Source: Rebecca billardiae RCC1528 | Lineage: Eukaryota; Haptophyta | NCBI GenBank assembly: GCA_965240325.2 | Contig: OZ251225.1 | Span: forward strand, 310,001 to 374,000 | DNA: 64,000 bases | Reading direction: 5' to 3' | Shown here: positions 29,701 through 39,810 of the stretch, piece by piece | Position numbering within the stretch: position 1 is the stretch's first letter | How the letters are laid out: each line of letters starts with the position of its first letter | Program-made: the position numbers and the translations under genes | Notes under the pieces: model-generated | What the model was told of the DNA's origin: nothing | What the model saw: only the letters and a program-made list of their open reading frames with translations | The model's database searches: none

Positions 29701-31667
29701 GCGGGGCGGGCGCGCGCGTGCGCACGCCCCCCTCAGCGCACGGCGCGGCCGACGACTGGCTCGCGCCCGCACCAGCCGCCGCCGCGCGCGCGGCGCCGTC
29801 CGGCGTGGAGCGCGGCACGTACACGACCCCGGAGCAGCTGCCGCCCTCGCCGCCCCGCCCGCCCGACGACGCCGACGTGGATCGCGAGGCGGCATGGCGC
29901 GCGTGGCTTGCACAGCTCGAGGGCGCGCAACGTCGGGCGCTGCTGTCAGCTCTCGGTGCCGCCGAGGGCGCGGCCGAGCCGCGCGCGCCGACGGGGGCGG
30001 CGGCGCGGCTGGCGGCAGCCGCGGCGGGCGCGCCAGCGGCGGCGCCGCGGCCCGCAGTGCTCGCGCCGCCGGCCGCAGCGCCGCGCACCCCGCCGGCGCC
30101 AGCCTCGCCCCGCTCAGACGCCCGCTCGGTCGGCAGCAGCAACGCCTCCTCTGCCGGGGTGCTCGCGTTCGCCCGGGTCGGCGTCGCCGCGACCACCGCT
30201 CGGCGCGTGAGCCGAGCGCTGTACCTGTGGGTGGCGCATGCGCGCGCTCGCGCGATGGTGAGCGACGTGGGGCAGCTGGCCGCCACGCGCCGGCTCGCGC
30301 ACGGCTTCGATCGGCTGCGTGCGCTCGCCGCCGCTGCCGCCACACGCTCAACCCAGCTGCCGAGCACGCGCGCCGCCGAGCGAGCTCCGTCCAGCCTCGC
30401 AGACGCGCCCAGCCCGCCAGCGGAGGCCCAGGCGGCAGCCGGCGGCACGGCGGCGGATGAGGAGAGCCCTGTGCGCACAGAGCTCTCCAACCACGCGCCA
30501 AACCACGCCGAGCTCGCAAAGGCCATCGTCGCCGACCTGCGCGAGTTCGCCGCCGCCCTCGCGCACGGGCGCCCGGCGCGTGAGGAACGCAAGCCGACCG
30601 AGCTCGCGCAGCCGCTGCCCCCGTTGCCGCGCAGCGCAGCGGCGGATCAGGCGCTCTACTCGGCGCCGCCGCCGCGCGCCTCTCCACCTGCGCCGGCCGC
30701 GCGCACGGCGCGCGTGCGCGACAGCGCGCGCCGCTTGCTGCTCAGGGCGCAGGCGCGCAGCGACGAGGACACGCAGCGCTGGCTGCTGCGCGCGTGGCAC
30801 GCGGCCGTGCAGCGGCGAACCGCGAGCGCGCGCGCAGACGCGCACGCCGCTACTGCCGTGCTCGCGCCGCCCGCGGCCGCTGCGGCCAGCGCGCCTGCAG
30901 CCGGCCAGCCGGTCGTAGCCGCGCCCGAATGCGCCACCGCGGCCTCGCAGACGGAGGAGGCCGCGCCGACGAGCTCGGCGCACCAGCCAGGCCTCGCGCC
31001 CGCAGCGGTGGTCGCAGACCTGAGCGCATTCGCGGACGCCCTCGCGCGAGAGCTCGCGGGCAAGGCCCCGGCCAGGCGCACACAGACAGAGCTCGCTGGC
31101 CGCATGCCGCCGCTGCCGCAGCTGCGCAGCTCGGCACCCGACCAGGCGCTCTTCTCCGCGCCGCCGCCGCCGCATCGTCCGTCGGGGCGGTCGTCGCGCA
31201 GCGCGCGTGCGCTCGAGAGCGCGCGCCGCTTGCTGCAGAGGACGCAGGCGCGCAGCGACGAGGACACGCAGCGCTGGCTGCTGCGCGCGTGGCGCTCCGC
31301 GGTGGAGCAACGCTCCGGCACCAAAGCCGCCGACGCCCATCACCGCCGCGAGCACCTGAGCCGCACGCTCCGGGCGTGGGCCGAGCTCACCGCCCGGAAC
31401 AAGCGCAAGCGCGCGGCCGGGATGGACCTGGCCACCATCGCGGCGCTGCGGCTCGGCAAGCTTGCCGACCAGGACGCGACGGTGCGCGAGCTCCAGCAGC
31501 GGGTGGTGGCGCAGGAAGCGCAGCTGGCCACGCTCAAGCGTTGGTGCCGCACCCAGCGCGACTCGATGCTCCGGCACCAGCTGCCGCTGCTCAAGAACCA
31601 CCCGCTCGCGCTGCAGTGGCTGGGCGAGGGGCACATGGACGACCTCGAGGCGGTCCTAGCCTCCTGA
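26796..31667 (+). CDS. Large SFI1-like Trp-repeat protein, uncharacterised
   Basis: This single exon gives 1,623 residues from the ATG at 26796 (GCCATGGGC context). The N-terminal third is an Ala/Arg-rich coiled coil with recurring QLQREGFARWRLLRG units, and further on there are HAFQVWAAAVAQ, RALYLWVAHARARA, RWLLRAWHAAVQRR and LSRTLRAWAELTARNK. Such spaced L...W...R helices resemble SFI1 repeats, which bind centrin in centrosomes and basal bodies. The middle 500 residues are Pro/Ala/Ser-rich and probably disordered. A 100-residue block near residues 1230-1340 is duplicated near 1400-1505 (DEDTQRWLLRAW in both). The ordered end is a coiled coil (ATVRELQQRVVAQEAQLATL). A centriolar role is inference; unrelated helical proteins can show Trp repeats. 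Confidence 0.55.
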   Translation: MGVDDALQLEAHEATLWRSRAAELAGELAALRANDADAVPRSSPSTSNTVEAAVEALMSSAGANTADADVRRVLAELSGTLKQTAAQADASTDAMRAWRLRAGWLAGELDHRHRLLHDAQLHGSSLAGSKSIAGSSIRSTPSRARPGPGMTDPADRDAEIRTIGAEMADVESEAAGFARIAVHAVYQTIAWRESAARLAAIADELSRERFALEQTRLRAPTDASLRGAPALARASAERDAARALVCARARRAALLSDLQLRQRCFLHWRLLRGVDWAPSAATAAAAAAQLEAERDTARYERDAARGVLCARAVRAARQSVPWLRRECFARWAAAAAASAADAAAEAAARHAAERDAARAVVCARALRAASQSVPQLQREGFARWRLLRGSGAAASAADTAAADGTAAAVAQHVAERDAARAERDAARAVVQARALRAASQSVPQLQREGFARWRLLRGSGAAASAADTAAADGTAAAVAQHVAERDAARAERDAARAVVQARALRAASQSMPQLLHELLMRWRLQLLRGRLSGAEPPSAAAAANERAAAVQRRLDVAVRTLRAAQAEVEMSRARARTAQTGSVLRLWTGASAAASAGHAFQVWAAAVAQPSAHASRAARVSAPDAAVAPSEDLADSSAEPGMGVRPAAVRTQEQPSSPPRPAAAPPMPPVTPISEPALREAGALRAPAPISREEQPTRRPAPTPAPPPAARVAESESLLIPVRHPPRPPASPDEPIVRARPGPPPPAAKAVQTEPAAELGAAERGARLEYGAELAARPEPSSPLGAAAPEAAGSSGWGAVPTARAAGATRGEAGAPAQSCAPGASVSPAASPGSSAAPAAHALGPAPTSALSPARVQLRARGSLAESRRSSSSRRGSNASTASGGAEGAASPAARSSSAADPHDPGAAALAGAGSVAADVASATGGSAPRTPRLSTPAGTPPAPSTPLRSTADEPEPPRTALPPRRGARGAGARVRTPPSAHGAADDWLAPAPAAAARAAPSGVERGTYTTPEQLPPSPPRPPDDADVDREAAWRAWLAQLEGAQRRALLSALGAAEGAAEPRAPTGAAARLAAAAAGAPAAAPRPAVLAPPAAAPRTPPAPASPRSDARSVGSSNASSAGVLAFARVGVAATTARRVSRALYLWVAHARARAMVSDVGQLAATRRLAHGFDRLRALAAAAATRSTQLPSTRAAERAPSSLADAPSPPAEAQAAAGGTAADEESPVRTELSNHAPNHAELAKAIVADLREFAAALAHGRPAREERKPTELAQPLPPLPRSAAADQALYSAPPPRASPPAPAARTARVRDSARRLLLRAQARSDEDTQRWLLRAWHAAVQRRTASARADAHAATAVLAPPAAAAASAPAAGQPVVAAPECATAASQTEEAAPTSSAHQPGLAPAAVVADLSAFADALARELAGKAPARRTQTELAGRMPPLPQLRSSAPDQALFSAPPPPHRPSGRSSRSARALESARRLLQRTQARSDEDTQRWLLRAWRSAVEQRSGTKAADAHHRREHLSRTLRAWAELTARNKRKRAAGMDLATIAALRLGKLADQDATVRELQQRVVAQEAQLATLKRWCRTQRDSMLRHQLPLLKNHPLALQWLGEGHMDDLEAVLAS
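27876..28300 (+). repeat. 207-bp intragenic tandem duplication
   Basis: Two near-identical 207-bp units start at 27876 and 28083, with a partial third from 28290. Each encodes 69 residues of the coiled-coil/Trp-repeat region. Near-identity at silent sites indicates a recent duplication. Confidence 0.85.
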
Positions 31668-31944
31668 ACGTACACTACAGTAGCTAGTCGTGACACAGAC
31701 AGCACTGCTAGATCGAACGTCTATATCTATATATAGATATTTATTATTATTATATATATAAGCTAGCCAGACGCTGACGACGCTGATGCGGCGTCGTCTG
31801 CTTATACTTAAACTTGTAGCAGTCGTCGTTCAGCAGCAGCAGCAGCGCTATCTGCTAGCACCGAATTGACGGGCTGCCCGCAACCGCGCCATGTCCGCCG
31901 CCATGATGCGCTGATGCTTATATATATCAAAGTTCCACGGGAGC
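31668..31944. other. Short convergent spacer
   Basis: This is a 3'-to-3' spacer between the SFI1-like and protease genes. It includes the AT palindrome CTATATATAG near 31727 and a CAGCAG run near 31834. Confidence 0.6.
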
Positions 31945-33255
31945 CTACGGTAGGTCCAGAATGATGATGCCGCTGTGGCTGTTGACCGCACCGACATCAT
32001 CAGCCTGGCGGGGTAGGCTGCTCAAAGATCGCCGACGCTCCAAAACCTTTCCGGCGCCGGAGCTGGTGATGCTTACTGCGCCATCGCTTGCATCGCGTGC
32101 GCCACCGGCATGCTGGACGAGTCCGAGGCCCTGCAGCTGGTCGATGAAGGGCATGCCCAGCACCCACTCACGCGAGGCGCCGCGCTCAGGGCGATGCCGA
32201 GGAGCACGGTCGGCGGGCTCCAGTGCGAGCACTGCCGCGAGGCCATCGAGCCGTCCCCGCCACGTGGCAGCGCCTCGCCCCATGCAGCGGCGGGCAGTTG
32301 GTGCCGGGGCCGCTGAGTGCCGTTGGGCGCGTCCGCACTGCCAACGCCCGCGCACAAGTGGGATTGTGATCGAGCGCGCGTGGGTGCGCTCGCCTGTACG
32401 CACGTCAAAGAGCAGGTTCACCTCCGATGCCAGTGCATGCAGCCCAATCGTGGCCATGGCCGCGTCGCGGGGCGCGACCACGTGCGTCGATCCGGTGTCC
32501 ACGTGCGCGACCAGCTGCTCGGCGGGCGCGTAGATGTAGCGGATCTGCTGCCAGAGGGGGCCGTGCCATTGCGCACAGGACGTGGCCGTGTCGTTGAGCG
32601 AGTGCTCCCCGTTCACGACGACTGGTGGCGAGGTGAAGGCTGCCGTGGAGCGCACGTCGATGCGCAGCCCCTGGATGGCGACTTTCCACTGCTGCTGGGC
32701 TGATGACTCGACGGGCACAGCCACGCGCGTGCCGGGCGGCGGTGGCGCTGGGCACAGGGCGCCAGCTCGCAGAGTCCACCGACGGTGCGCGCCTTTGGTC
32801 GGAGGCGTCCGGCAAAGAGAAAGGGCATCGGCCGTGAGCACTCGATGAAGGCTACCGCGTGCTGGTGCGAAGCCCAAGATGCCGACAAGCTGATGCGCCC
32901 CCGCAGTGCGAGCGACGTCCAGTGGCGGCAGGGCTGAGCAGTTGTCTGCGGCCAGGCCAAACGGCTGTCGACGCGCGCGCAGGTTACCGATGCGGAGACT
33001 CGGAGCCGTACACGCCGCTCCACGCATAACGGTCCCATCCAGGAACACGGTCGACCACGGCTCCGACGCGCTGCAGCCGCTCGCACGTCGCAAGGAGGCA
33101 GCATTCCCTGAGGCGTCGTGGACCCAGGTAAAAATTGAGCCAGTATCCAGCAGCCCGATGCCGTGACGTTCCTGGCGGCCAGTCCCGCCGATCGCGAATG
33201 GTAGCATCAGGCCTAACGCCTGCCGGGAAAGCGCAATCGCCTCTGCGGAAGGCAT
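31945..33255 (-). CDS. Pepsin-family (A1) aspartic protease
   Basis: This single exon gives 436 residues from the ATG at 33253-33255. Both catalytic motifs are present: GLLDTGSIFTWV (Asp 37) and VAHVDTGSTHVV (about Asp 253). The family end motif EWVLGMPFIDQLQG is also there, and spacing suits a two-lobed A1 peptidase. The cysteine-containing segments around residues 54, 82 and 106 may form disulphides. Two things are unusual: there is no obvious signal peptide before the first lobe, so a short upstream exon may be missing, and no propeptide is visible. It is divergent from the prolyl 4-hydroxylase gene. Substrate unknown. Confidence 0.82.
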   Translation of the reverse strand: MPSAEAIALSRQALGLMLPFAIGGTGRQERHGIGLLDTGSIFTWVHDASGNAASLRRASGCSASEPWSTVFLDGTVMRGAACTAPSLRIGNLRARRQPFGLAADNCSALPPLDVARTAGAHQLVGILGFAPARGSLHRVLTADALSLCRTPPTKGAHRRWTLRAGALCPAPPPPGTRVAVPVESSAQQQWKVAIQGLRIDVRSTAAFTSPPVVVNGEHSLNDTATSCAQWHGPLWQQIRYIYAPAEQLVAHVDTGSTHVVAPRDAAMATIGLHALASEVNLLFDVRTGERTHARSITIPLVRGRWQCGRAQRHSAAPAPTARRCMGRGAATWRGRLDGLAAVLALEPADRAPRHRPERGASREWVLGMPFIDQLQGLGLVQHAGGARDASDGAVSITSSGAGKVLERRRSLSSLPRQADDVGAVNSHSGIIILDLP

Positions 33256-33452
33256 TCCTCTTCCTCACCCATAAGTGGGGATGCGGGCGCACGACCAGGC
33301 GGCCGCCATCGTGAGCCAGCCTACTCGGCTTACTGACTATTACTGGAAATATGGTCTCTCCGCCGACCAATGAAAAGGCAGGAGGTGCGGAGTCCCGCGG
33401 CTTAGACGCGCGCGGCGGCGGCCTCCGCAGCGCGTGCAGCCCCGCGAGGAGG
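33256..33452. promoter_or_regulatory. Shared promoter region, aspartic protease / prolyl 4-hydroxylase
   Basis: A 197-bp spacer lies between divergent start codons. An in-frame ATG at 33351 could extend the hydroxylase by 34 residues, which would shorten this region. Confidence 0.45.
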
Positions 33453-34761
33453 ATGGCGAAGAAAGAGAAAGGCGCGAAGCCCCAGCAGGCGGAGAAGAAG
33501 AAGGCCAAGTCGCAGAGCGGCGCCCTGCTCTACGCGGCAGCCGCGGCGGCGGTGGCCATCGGTGCCGTGTGGATGGCATCACGAGGTCCATTGGCTCCGA
33601 GCAGCCCACCCAATCCGGCGGCGGCAACGTCACGGCCGGGCCGACCTCCGTCGCCGTCCGGGCCTGATGGGGGCAAAAGGGCGGTGAGCGAGTGCACGGA
33701 CAACTCGCCAGCGTGCCAGCAGTGGGCGAACCTCGGCGAGTGCGAGAAGAACCCAAAGTTTATGCATGTGGAGTGCACAAAGACGTGCGGTGCGTGCAAG
33801 GGCACCAAGGTCGAGCGGCAGTGCCAGGACGACAACGCCGACTGCGAGAGGTGGGCGCTGACGGGGCAGTGCGTGAAGAACTCGGAGTTCATGATGGCCA
33901 ACTGCCGCAAGAGCTGCGGCGTGTGCGGGCCCTTCGGCCCGGCGTGCGAGCGGAAGGGCGCGGCAGCCATCACGCCCGGCGACATCAAGACCACCTTCGA
34001 ACGCGCTGTCGCGGACTTCCCGCAGTATAGCCCGGAGGTCCTGCACACGGATCCGTGGGTCGTCAGATTCGACAACTTCGTCTCCGACGAGGAGGCCGAC
34101 CGCATCATCGAGCTGTGCCAAGAGGCCTTCCAGCGCTCGCTCGCTGGCGACCAGGTGTCGCCCGTGCGCACGAGCACGCAGTGTTGGTGCAACTTCCCCA
34201 AGTGCCTTCAGGACCCGATGCTCATGGCCGTGGAGCAGCGCGTGGCGAACCTCACGCGCGTCCCCGTCACCAACGGCGAGTTCATGCAGGTCGTCAGATA
34301 CGACGAGGGGCAGTTCTGTGCGTCCCCTGCGCACGATGCGCGCGCTGCGCACCACGGCATGCTGCTCATGCGAGTGCGAGTGCGCACGCGCCTGCCCGCG
34401 CACCCGCCCCCGGCCCTTGCCTTCCTCAGACAAGGAGCACCACGACCAGAACTCGGCATCGTGGAGCCCACAGGGGGTGCGCGTCTACACCTTCTTCATG
34501 TACCTGAACGACGTAGAGGAGGGCGGAGAGACCGCGTTCAGCAGGCTCGACCTCAAGGTTCGCCCAAGGAAGGGCTCTGCTATCCTGTGGCCGTCCGTGC
34601 TCGACAGCGACCCGAACGCCACCGAGCCGGGCACCTACCACGCAGCGCTCCCCGTCGGCAAAGGGCTCAAGTACGGCGCCAACCTGTGGTTGCACATGCA
34701 CGACTTCCGCACGCCGTCGTACCACCACTGTCTTTTCACGATGAAGAACACCGTGGAGTGA
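33453..34761 (+). CDS. Membrane prolyl 4-hydroxylase with two ShK domains
   Basis: This Fe(II)/2-oxoglutarate prolyl 4-hydroxylase of the secretory pathway has two exons, 33453-34317 and 34430-34761 (398 residues). The intron (112 bp) has donor GTGCGT and acceptor CCTCAG. A Lys-rich N-terminus and one membrane anchor (residues 24-41) come first. Two six-Cys ShK domains follow (about 81-115 and 123-157, each ending CG.C). Splicing restores YDEGQFY-KEHHDQN, which holds the iron-binding HxD pair. The distal His is in GTYHAALPV, and the 2-oxoglutarate-binding basic residue is probably in GLKYGANLW. ShK-P4H combinations are known in algae, plants and nematodes. Likely substrates are hydroxyproline-rich cell-surface proteins. 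Confidence 0.92.
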
Positions 34762-35037
34762 GCTGAGCTGAGACTCTCGGCTGGACATCAATCATCATCA
34801 TCTCAATAAACGCCGGTGCTTCGGACCAATAAGTGCGCGAATAAGCTGCGAACCTCGGTGCTTGGAGATGGGCGTGGAAGCCAGCAGGTGCTGGCTGCCG
34901 GCGAACTATGATACGTCAATGTCGTAGCCGTAGTTAGGTACCAGCAGAGTCACTGTCACAGTCTGAGTCCGAATACATTATTACGATTATTATAAGCTAA
35001 CTACTACGACGCGCCATTTTACCCGCCGCCGAGCGCG

Positions 35038-36528
35038 ATGGATACCGCCCGCGTGCTCGGCGCCGGTCTTGCGGCGCTTTCTGGGGTGGTGGCGCTCCAC
35101 CTCATCGGCCGTAGGCTCGCCCGCAGGCAGGATCCCGGCGCGGACATCCCCATCGCGCCGGCTGGCGTCATTGCCACCGTCCGCGCCTTCAGCAACTTCG
35201 ACACGCCCACGTATGCGCTCGGGCTCTGGCACTCGACACGCCCACAAAAATCGGGTCCACTCCCACCGATCTTCCGCGTGCGCTTCCCGGTCTGGGCGCG
35301 GACGTACATGGTGACCGACCCGTCTGACGCTCGCGCAGTGCTCACTTCGCCCCACGTCGACAAGACGTCGACCTACCGCTTCTTCGACATGGTGACGGGC
35401 GGCACGCGCTCGGTGTTCTCGGCGCCATCCGACGTGCACTGGCGCGCCGCGCGCAAGGCGATGGTGCCCGCGTTCCGCGCGGCGCACGTCGAGCGCATGA
35501 ACCGCGTGTGTCTCTCGCACTTCGCGCGCTGGCGCGCCGAGACGCTCGAGCCCGCCGTCTCCAGCGGCGCGCCCCTCGACATCTGCGACGAGCTGATCAT
35601 GCTCACGATCGGCATCATCTGCGAGGCGGGCTTTGGGTACGCGGTGAGCGCAGACGAGGCGCGGGGGTTCCTGCGCGACCTCGAGCTCACGATCACGGAG
35701 GGGCGGCTTCAGCAGGTGCCGCTGCGCTGGCTCGCCGCGCCGCTGCTTCCCGCGGCGCGCGAGGCCCGCCGCGCCTCCGAGCGCAACGTCGCGTTCGCGC
35801 GCCGCATCCTCGACGCGTACCGGCACGCTCCGGAGCCCGTCCGCGCCGCGCACGCGCGCGACGAGACGCTCGTCTCGATGGTCGCCGAGAGCCGCGCGTA
35901 CGAGACGGAGCGCGCGCGCTGCGCCGACATGATCACGCTCCTCTTCGCCGGGCACGACACCACGGCGCTCAGCATCGCCTGGGCCCTGGTCGACCTCGCC
36001 CAGCGGCCCGCGGAGCAGGCGGCGCTGCGCGCGGCGCTGCGCCGCTCGGCCGAGCCGACGCGCGCGCCCGAGCTGCTCGCGGTGGTGAAGGAGAGCATGC
36101 GGCTCAACCCGGTGGCGGCGATGGGCTCGTTCCGCCGCACCGCGGTGGAGCTCAGCCTTCCATCCGGCCACAAGGTCGCGGCGGGCTCGTGGCTGCTGAT
36201 GCCGTACTACCTCATCCACAGGGGCGGCCAGATCGACGAGCCCGAGGAGTTCCGCCCCTCGCGCTGGGCGGCGCACCCCGAGGCGCAGGCGGCGGGGCGC
36301 GGCGTGCCGCGCAAGGACGAGGGCGCCAAGGCGCCGCTCACGCTCCCGTTCGCCGCGGGCCCTCGCAACTGCGTTGGCCAGGCGCTCGCCTACGCCGAGC
36401 TGCACGCCGTCCTCGCCAGCCTGTGCGCAGAGTACGAGTTTGAGCTGAGCGCGCAGCCCACGCCCTACTACAACCTGACCTGGCGGCCGAAAGGGGCGAT
36501 GCTTCGCGTGCGCCACGCGCTCGCGTGA
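35038..36528 (+). CDS. Cytochrome P450 monooxygenase
   Basis: This single exon gives 496 residues from the ATG at 35038. An N-terminal membrane helix (VLGAGLAALSGVVALHLIG) suggests an ER or other membrane anchor. All P450 signatures are seen: the I-helix oxygen-activation motif FAGHDTTALS (near residue 303), the K-helix VKESMR, the PERF-like EEFRPSRW, and the heme loop FAAGPRNCVGQALA with the thiolate Cys near 445. It resembles the CYP3/CYP4/CYP97-type clans in overall layout, but no family is assigned and the substrate is unknown. There are no introns and codon use matches neighbours. Confidence 0.95.
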   Translation: MDTARVLGAGLAALSGVVALHLIGRRLARRQDPGADIPIAPAGVIATVRAFSNFDTPTYALGLWHSTRPQKSGPLPPIFRVRFPVWARTYMVTDPSDARAVLTSPHVDKTSTYRFFDMVTGGTRSVFSAPSDVHWRAARKAMVPAFRAAHVERMNRVCLSHFARWRAETLEPAVSSGAPLDICDELIMLTIGIICEAGFGYAVSADEARGFLRDLELTITEGRLQQVPLRWLAAPLLPAAREARRASERNVAFARRILDAYRHAPEPVRAAHARDETLVSMVAESRAYETERARCADMITLLFAGHDTTALSIAWALVDLAQRPAEQAALRAALRRSAEPTRAPELLAVVKESMRLNPVAAMGSFRRTAVELSLPSGHKVAAGSWLLMPYYLIHRGGQIDEPEEFRPSRWAAHPEAQAAGRGVPRKDEGAKAPLTLPFAAGPRNCVGQALAYAELHAVLASLCAEYEFELSAQPTPYYNLTWRPKGAMLRVRHALA

Positions 36529-37560
36529 GTCGCTGGCGGCCGCAGCGGGCGGCCACGATGAGAGCCTCAGGTGGCGCCGCCTGGCGCCGCCGGCGAGGCG
36601 ATCGCAGGGCACGCACGAGCCACGGGAGCGTGATCTCAGGGTGGCGGCTGCGCATCAAGTCGCGACTTCGTCTCATTCGTCCAGCCTGAGCTGCGACCCT
36701 CGACGTCTCTCTGACTCGACTCTGTGACTGTCGTCAGGACTCAGCAGGCCACGCGCCAGGTGCGCTGAGCCGCCCGAGGCCGAGCGCTAGCCGCTAGGCC
36801 GCGCTACCGGGTCGCCGGACCAGCCGGGCGCCGCTAGGCGCGCTACTATGGCGCTGCTAATAAATCGTCTAATTAAATGCGCTATGCTGCATATGGTATA
36901 ACTCATCAGTATTAAGATGACTGTAGTAAATATACTAACAAATCGTCAATATTGACAATTGTAGTACCAGTTAGGGGGTCCATCAGATTAAATTGAGTTT
37001 TGATTTTTTTTTCTTTTCCATTCAGAACTTGTTCGGCGGGTTTTCGCGATCGGCAGATTCCAAATCCGCGCTCGGCTGGCCCCGGCGCGGGAGCGGAGCT
37101 CTGAACGGGGTCGGCGAGGCTGATGGCCCTCATCGACGGCCGTCCGCTCGCCATTGGGCGCACCCACCTCGGTGCAGGCGCCTCGTCAAGCGGCTGGGCG
37201 GCTGCGGACGGGTAGCCATGACTCGTGCGGACCGGGCTCTCGCTGGGAGTCGTGGTTCAACCGAAGCTCGTGCTTCATAATTTGCATCTGCGTGCTCAAC
37301 GTGTGCTGCTCGCGACCAAGGAGCGAGTCCTAGCAGCACGTGCTGGCGACCTACGCGGAGACGAACATGACCTACGCGGTGGGGTGGACATCGACAACGA
37401 CTCGACGCAGCCTTCTCGCTCACCCGACACCGCGCTCTCGTGCTCAGACTCTCCCCCGACGCCTCGGCCGCAAGGAGCGCTCGACGCCGACCAACTTGCG
37501 GGCCGCCGCGCCGGGCATGACGAGGTCCAGGGCGTGGCGGATGATGATGTGCGCGTGTCC
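36529..37560. other. Spacer and possible 5' part of the next gene
   Basis: No gene is recognised up to about 37220. The next gene's frame is open from 37225 (a GTG), so 37225-37560 could be an upstream coding exon or leader without a visible ATG. Confidence 0.4.
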
Positions 37561-38727
37561 ATGGACATGTGCGACCCGCCCGAGGTCCCCGCCAGCACTG
37601 CAGAGGGGCTCACCTCCTCCGCGGACGGCCACGATGGCGTGCAGCAGTCAAGGCTCGAGCTGCCGCCAGACATCAACGTCCGCGTGGAGCAGGTCGAGGA
37701 GACGGCGGCGGCGGCGCGCGCCATTCACGTGATGCACACTTTTGGCTGCCGCTTCGTGGCCGGCACGCACCCGCGGTACGCATCGGTGCTCAACTTCGTG
37801 CTCCTCGACCTCCTCCGCACGCTCGTGGACCTCATGCTCAAGAAGAACTTGAGGAAGCGCAAGCAGTTGGTCAGAGTGTTCACCGCGGCGTACGCCCAGA
37901 CCGCGGGCGACGGTGGGATGAGGAAGCCCAAGAAGGTCGCGCACGCCTGCGCGGACGTGCACGGCATCTCGGCGCGCCACGACTCGCCGCGGCTCGAGAT
38001 GATCGGCAACTGGCTGATGACCGTGCACAGGTGGTCGAAGGGCAAGCGCCAGGACGTGGAGCGCATCCTGAGCCGGAAGCTGGGCGCGTCGGCGGCGGAG
38101 AGGTTGGCGGAGCTGGACACCGACGACCAGTTGCTGGGCGCCGCCCACGTCAGCTGCCCCTTCCGCGACCTCGACTCGCACCCCGACGCTGACGCGCCGC
38201 GCATTTCCGCATCAGGCCGCGTGACGGTGCCGCTGCACGAGCAGCGCGTGACTCCTGCTGAGCACGCGATCATCTCGGAGCAGCAGGTGGAGCTGGACTC
38301 GTCGCGCAAGGCGACCGCGCGCGCCGTCGCCGACGCTGCGCGCGCCAGCTTGCGCGCCGACGAAGCCGAGCGCAGCGCGTGCTGTGGCACAGATCGCGCT
38401 GCGGCCGAGCGGGCGGCCATGGCTGCCGACGGCGCCGAGCTCAAGCGCGAGAGGAGAGCGGCGGAGCTTCGGGGCGAGCGCGTGGCGAAGCGCGCGCAGT
38501 CCGTCGCAGTAGTGGTGAACCGGTGGCAGCCTCGCGTGGGCCGGGGTACGACGAACGGCGACGATGCCGGTGACACAGAGTACGGGCTTGGAAGTCGCCG
38601 AACGGACCGCGGCAAGCTTGGCGGCGGCAATCGACTGCCAGTCTGCGCACGCAAGCCTCGACGGCGGAGCCGGAGGGCTCTCCTGCGAGTGTTGGGATGG
38701 TGGCATGCTCAGAGGTGGTCTTGCTAG
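37561..38727 (+). CDS. Uncharacterised protein
   Basis: The first in-frame ATG at 37561 gives 388 residues, but the frame is open from 37225, so an upstream exon may supply the true start. The early region is acidic and Ser/Pro-rich. The most ordered part is about residues 50-190 (ARAIHVMHTFGCRFVAGTHP, LNFVLLDLLRTLVDLMLKKN, LEMIGNWLMTVHRWSKGKR), helical and mixed charge. A coiled coil rich in Ala/Arg/Glu follows, then a basic tail (KPRRRSRRALLRVLGWW). No catalytic motif or family was recognised. It could be a transposon-derived or nuclear structural protein; nothing visible decides. Confidence 0.45.
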   Translation: MDMCDPPEVPASTAEGLTSSADGHDGVQQSRLELPPDINVRVEQVEETAAAARAIHVMHTFGCRFVAGTHPRYASVLNFVLLDLLRTLVDLMLKKNLRKRKQLVRVFTAAYAQTAGDGGMRKPKKVAHACADVHGISARHDSPRLEMIGNWLMTVHRWSKGKRQDVERILSRKLGASAAERLAELDTDDQLLGAAHVSCPFRDLDSHPDADAPRISASGRVTVPLHEQRVTPAEHAIISEQQVELDSSRKATARAVADAARASLRADEAERSACCGTDRAAAERAAMAADGAELKRERRAAELRGERVAKRAQSVAVVVNRWQPRVGRGTTNGDDAGDTEYGLGSRRTDRGKLGGGNRLPVCARKPRRRSRRALLRVLGWWHAQRWSC

Positions 38728-39810
38728 TGTGCCTCGGCACGCAGCCCGCCGCCCGCATCAGGCCCGTGCGGGCCTGCTGCGGCACTGTTCGAGTGGCATG
38801 AGCAGCGGCAGTGACTGCTCCGCGGCGGCGGCCGCCTATTCGGATGACCCAGTCTCAGTATTGAACACGGTACCCACATATAGGCACCAATATGAATATA
38901 TATAAGAGAGTGCACCCGTATTATATATAAACGGGTAAGTCTATGCGTATGTGTGGGTAGGGGATCTCTAATTAAATGGGTAAAATGCTCGATCTTGGAG
39001 TAGTTTTTCACCGACCGCTACGCGCACTCATCATGCCTACTAAAATTTAGCAATTCCACCTTAATTTTGTTGGGGCGGGTTGCAACGGTTATGAATAAGT
39101 AAGTCCGACGACATACCGTCATTTAGCCGCCATAACAAGTCCTTGACGTTTGGCTGAATCTGTAATATGTGACACAGTGGCGCAGCTGGCGTGCGCGCAC
39201 GACCGCGCGACGGCGCGCGGAGTCGGTTTTGAGTGCTTCCAACGGCTGGGCTGGGCTCTGGGACATATTTGTAAGTGACTCCGCAAGCGCCACGCTCGTC
39301 AGACACCTAAATCGCATGGTTGTCGAAAATCACAAATCAATGGGCTGCTGTCATGGACCCCCTATACCAGTTAGTCGTAGCAGTCGTAGTCTTTATACAG
39401 TAGCTGCCGTACTGAGCCTCAGTACAATGACACTTGACTCAGGCGGCTGGCACCGCGCAGCCTGCGCCGCCTGCCCGCTGCCGCCTAGCAGAATCTTAGC
39501 TTAATAAGCTTACCGCGTGTCCGTGACCGTCCCTCAATCGCTTCTGCTCATGATTTAGACATGATACATGACGTGCGTAATCACTGCTCAGCGGCTCAGT
39601 CTTGGCAGTCATTCACAGCCGTCAGTCCTAGTAGTAGGTAAGTCTAAGCTGAGCACGCGGATGCGGCGGCGGGCCGCCCGGGCCGGTCGGGAGCCGCGAG
39701 GGCCGGGCTTCGGGCGGCGAAGGTCTCGTCCGGACTTCTTAATCTCGCCTGCCTGAGCTGTGTGCGTCTCTTATTCTTAGTAAACTGTATTCTGCTGGCG
39801 CGTGGTCACG
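38728..39810. other. Intergenic, AT-rich, no gene
   Basis: The spacer contains TATATA runs near 38894-38930. Short frames have no family resemblance. Confidence 0.5.
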
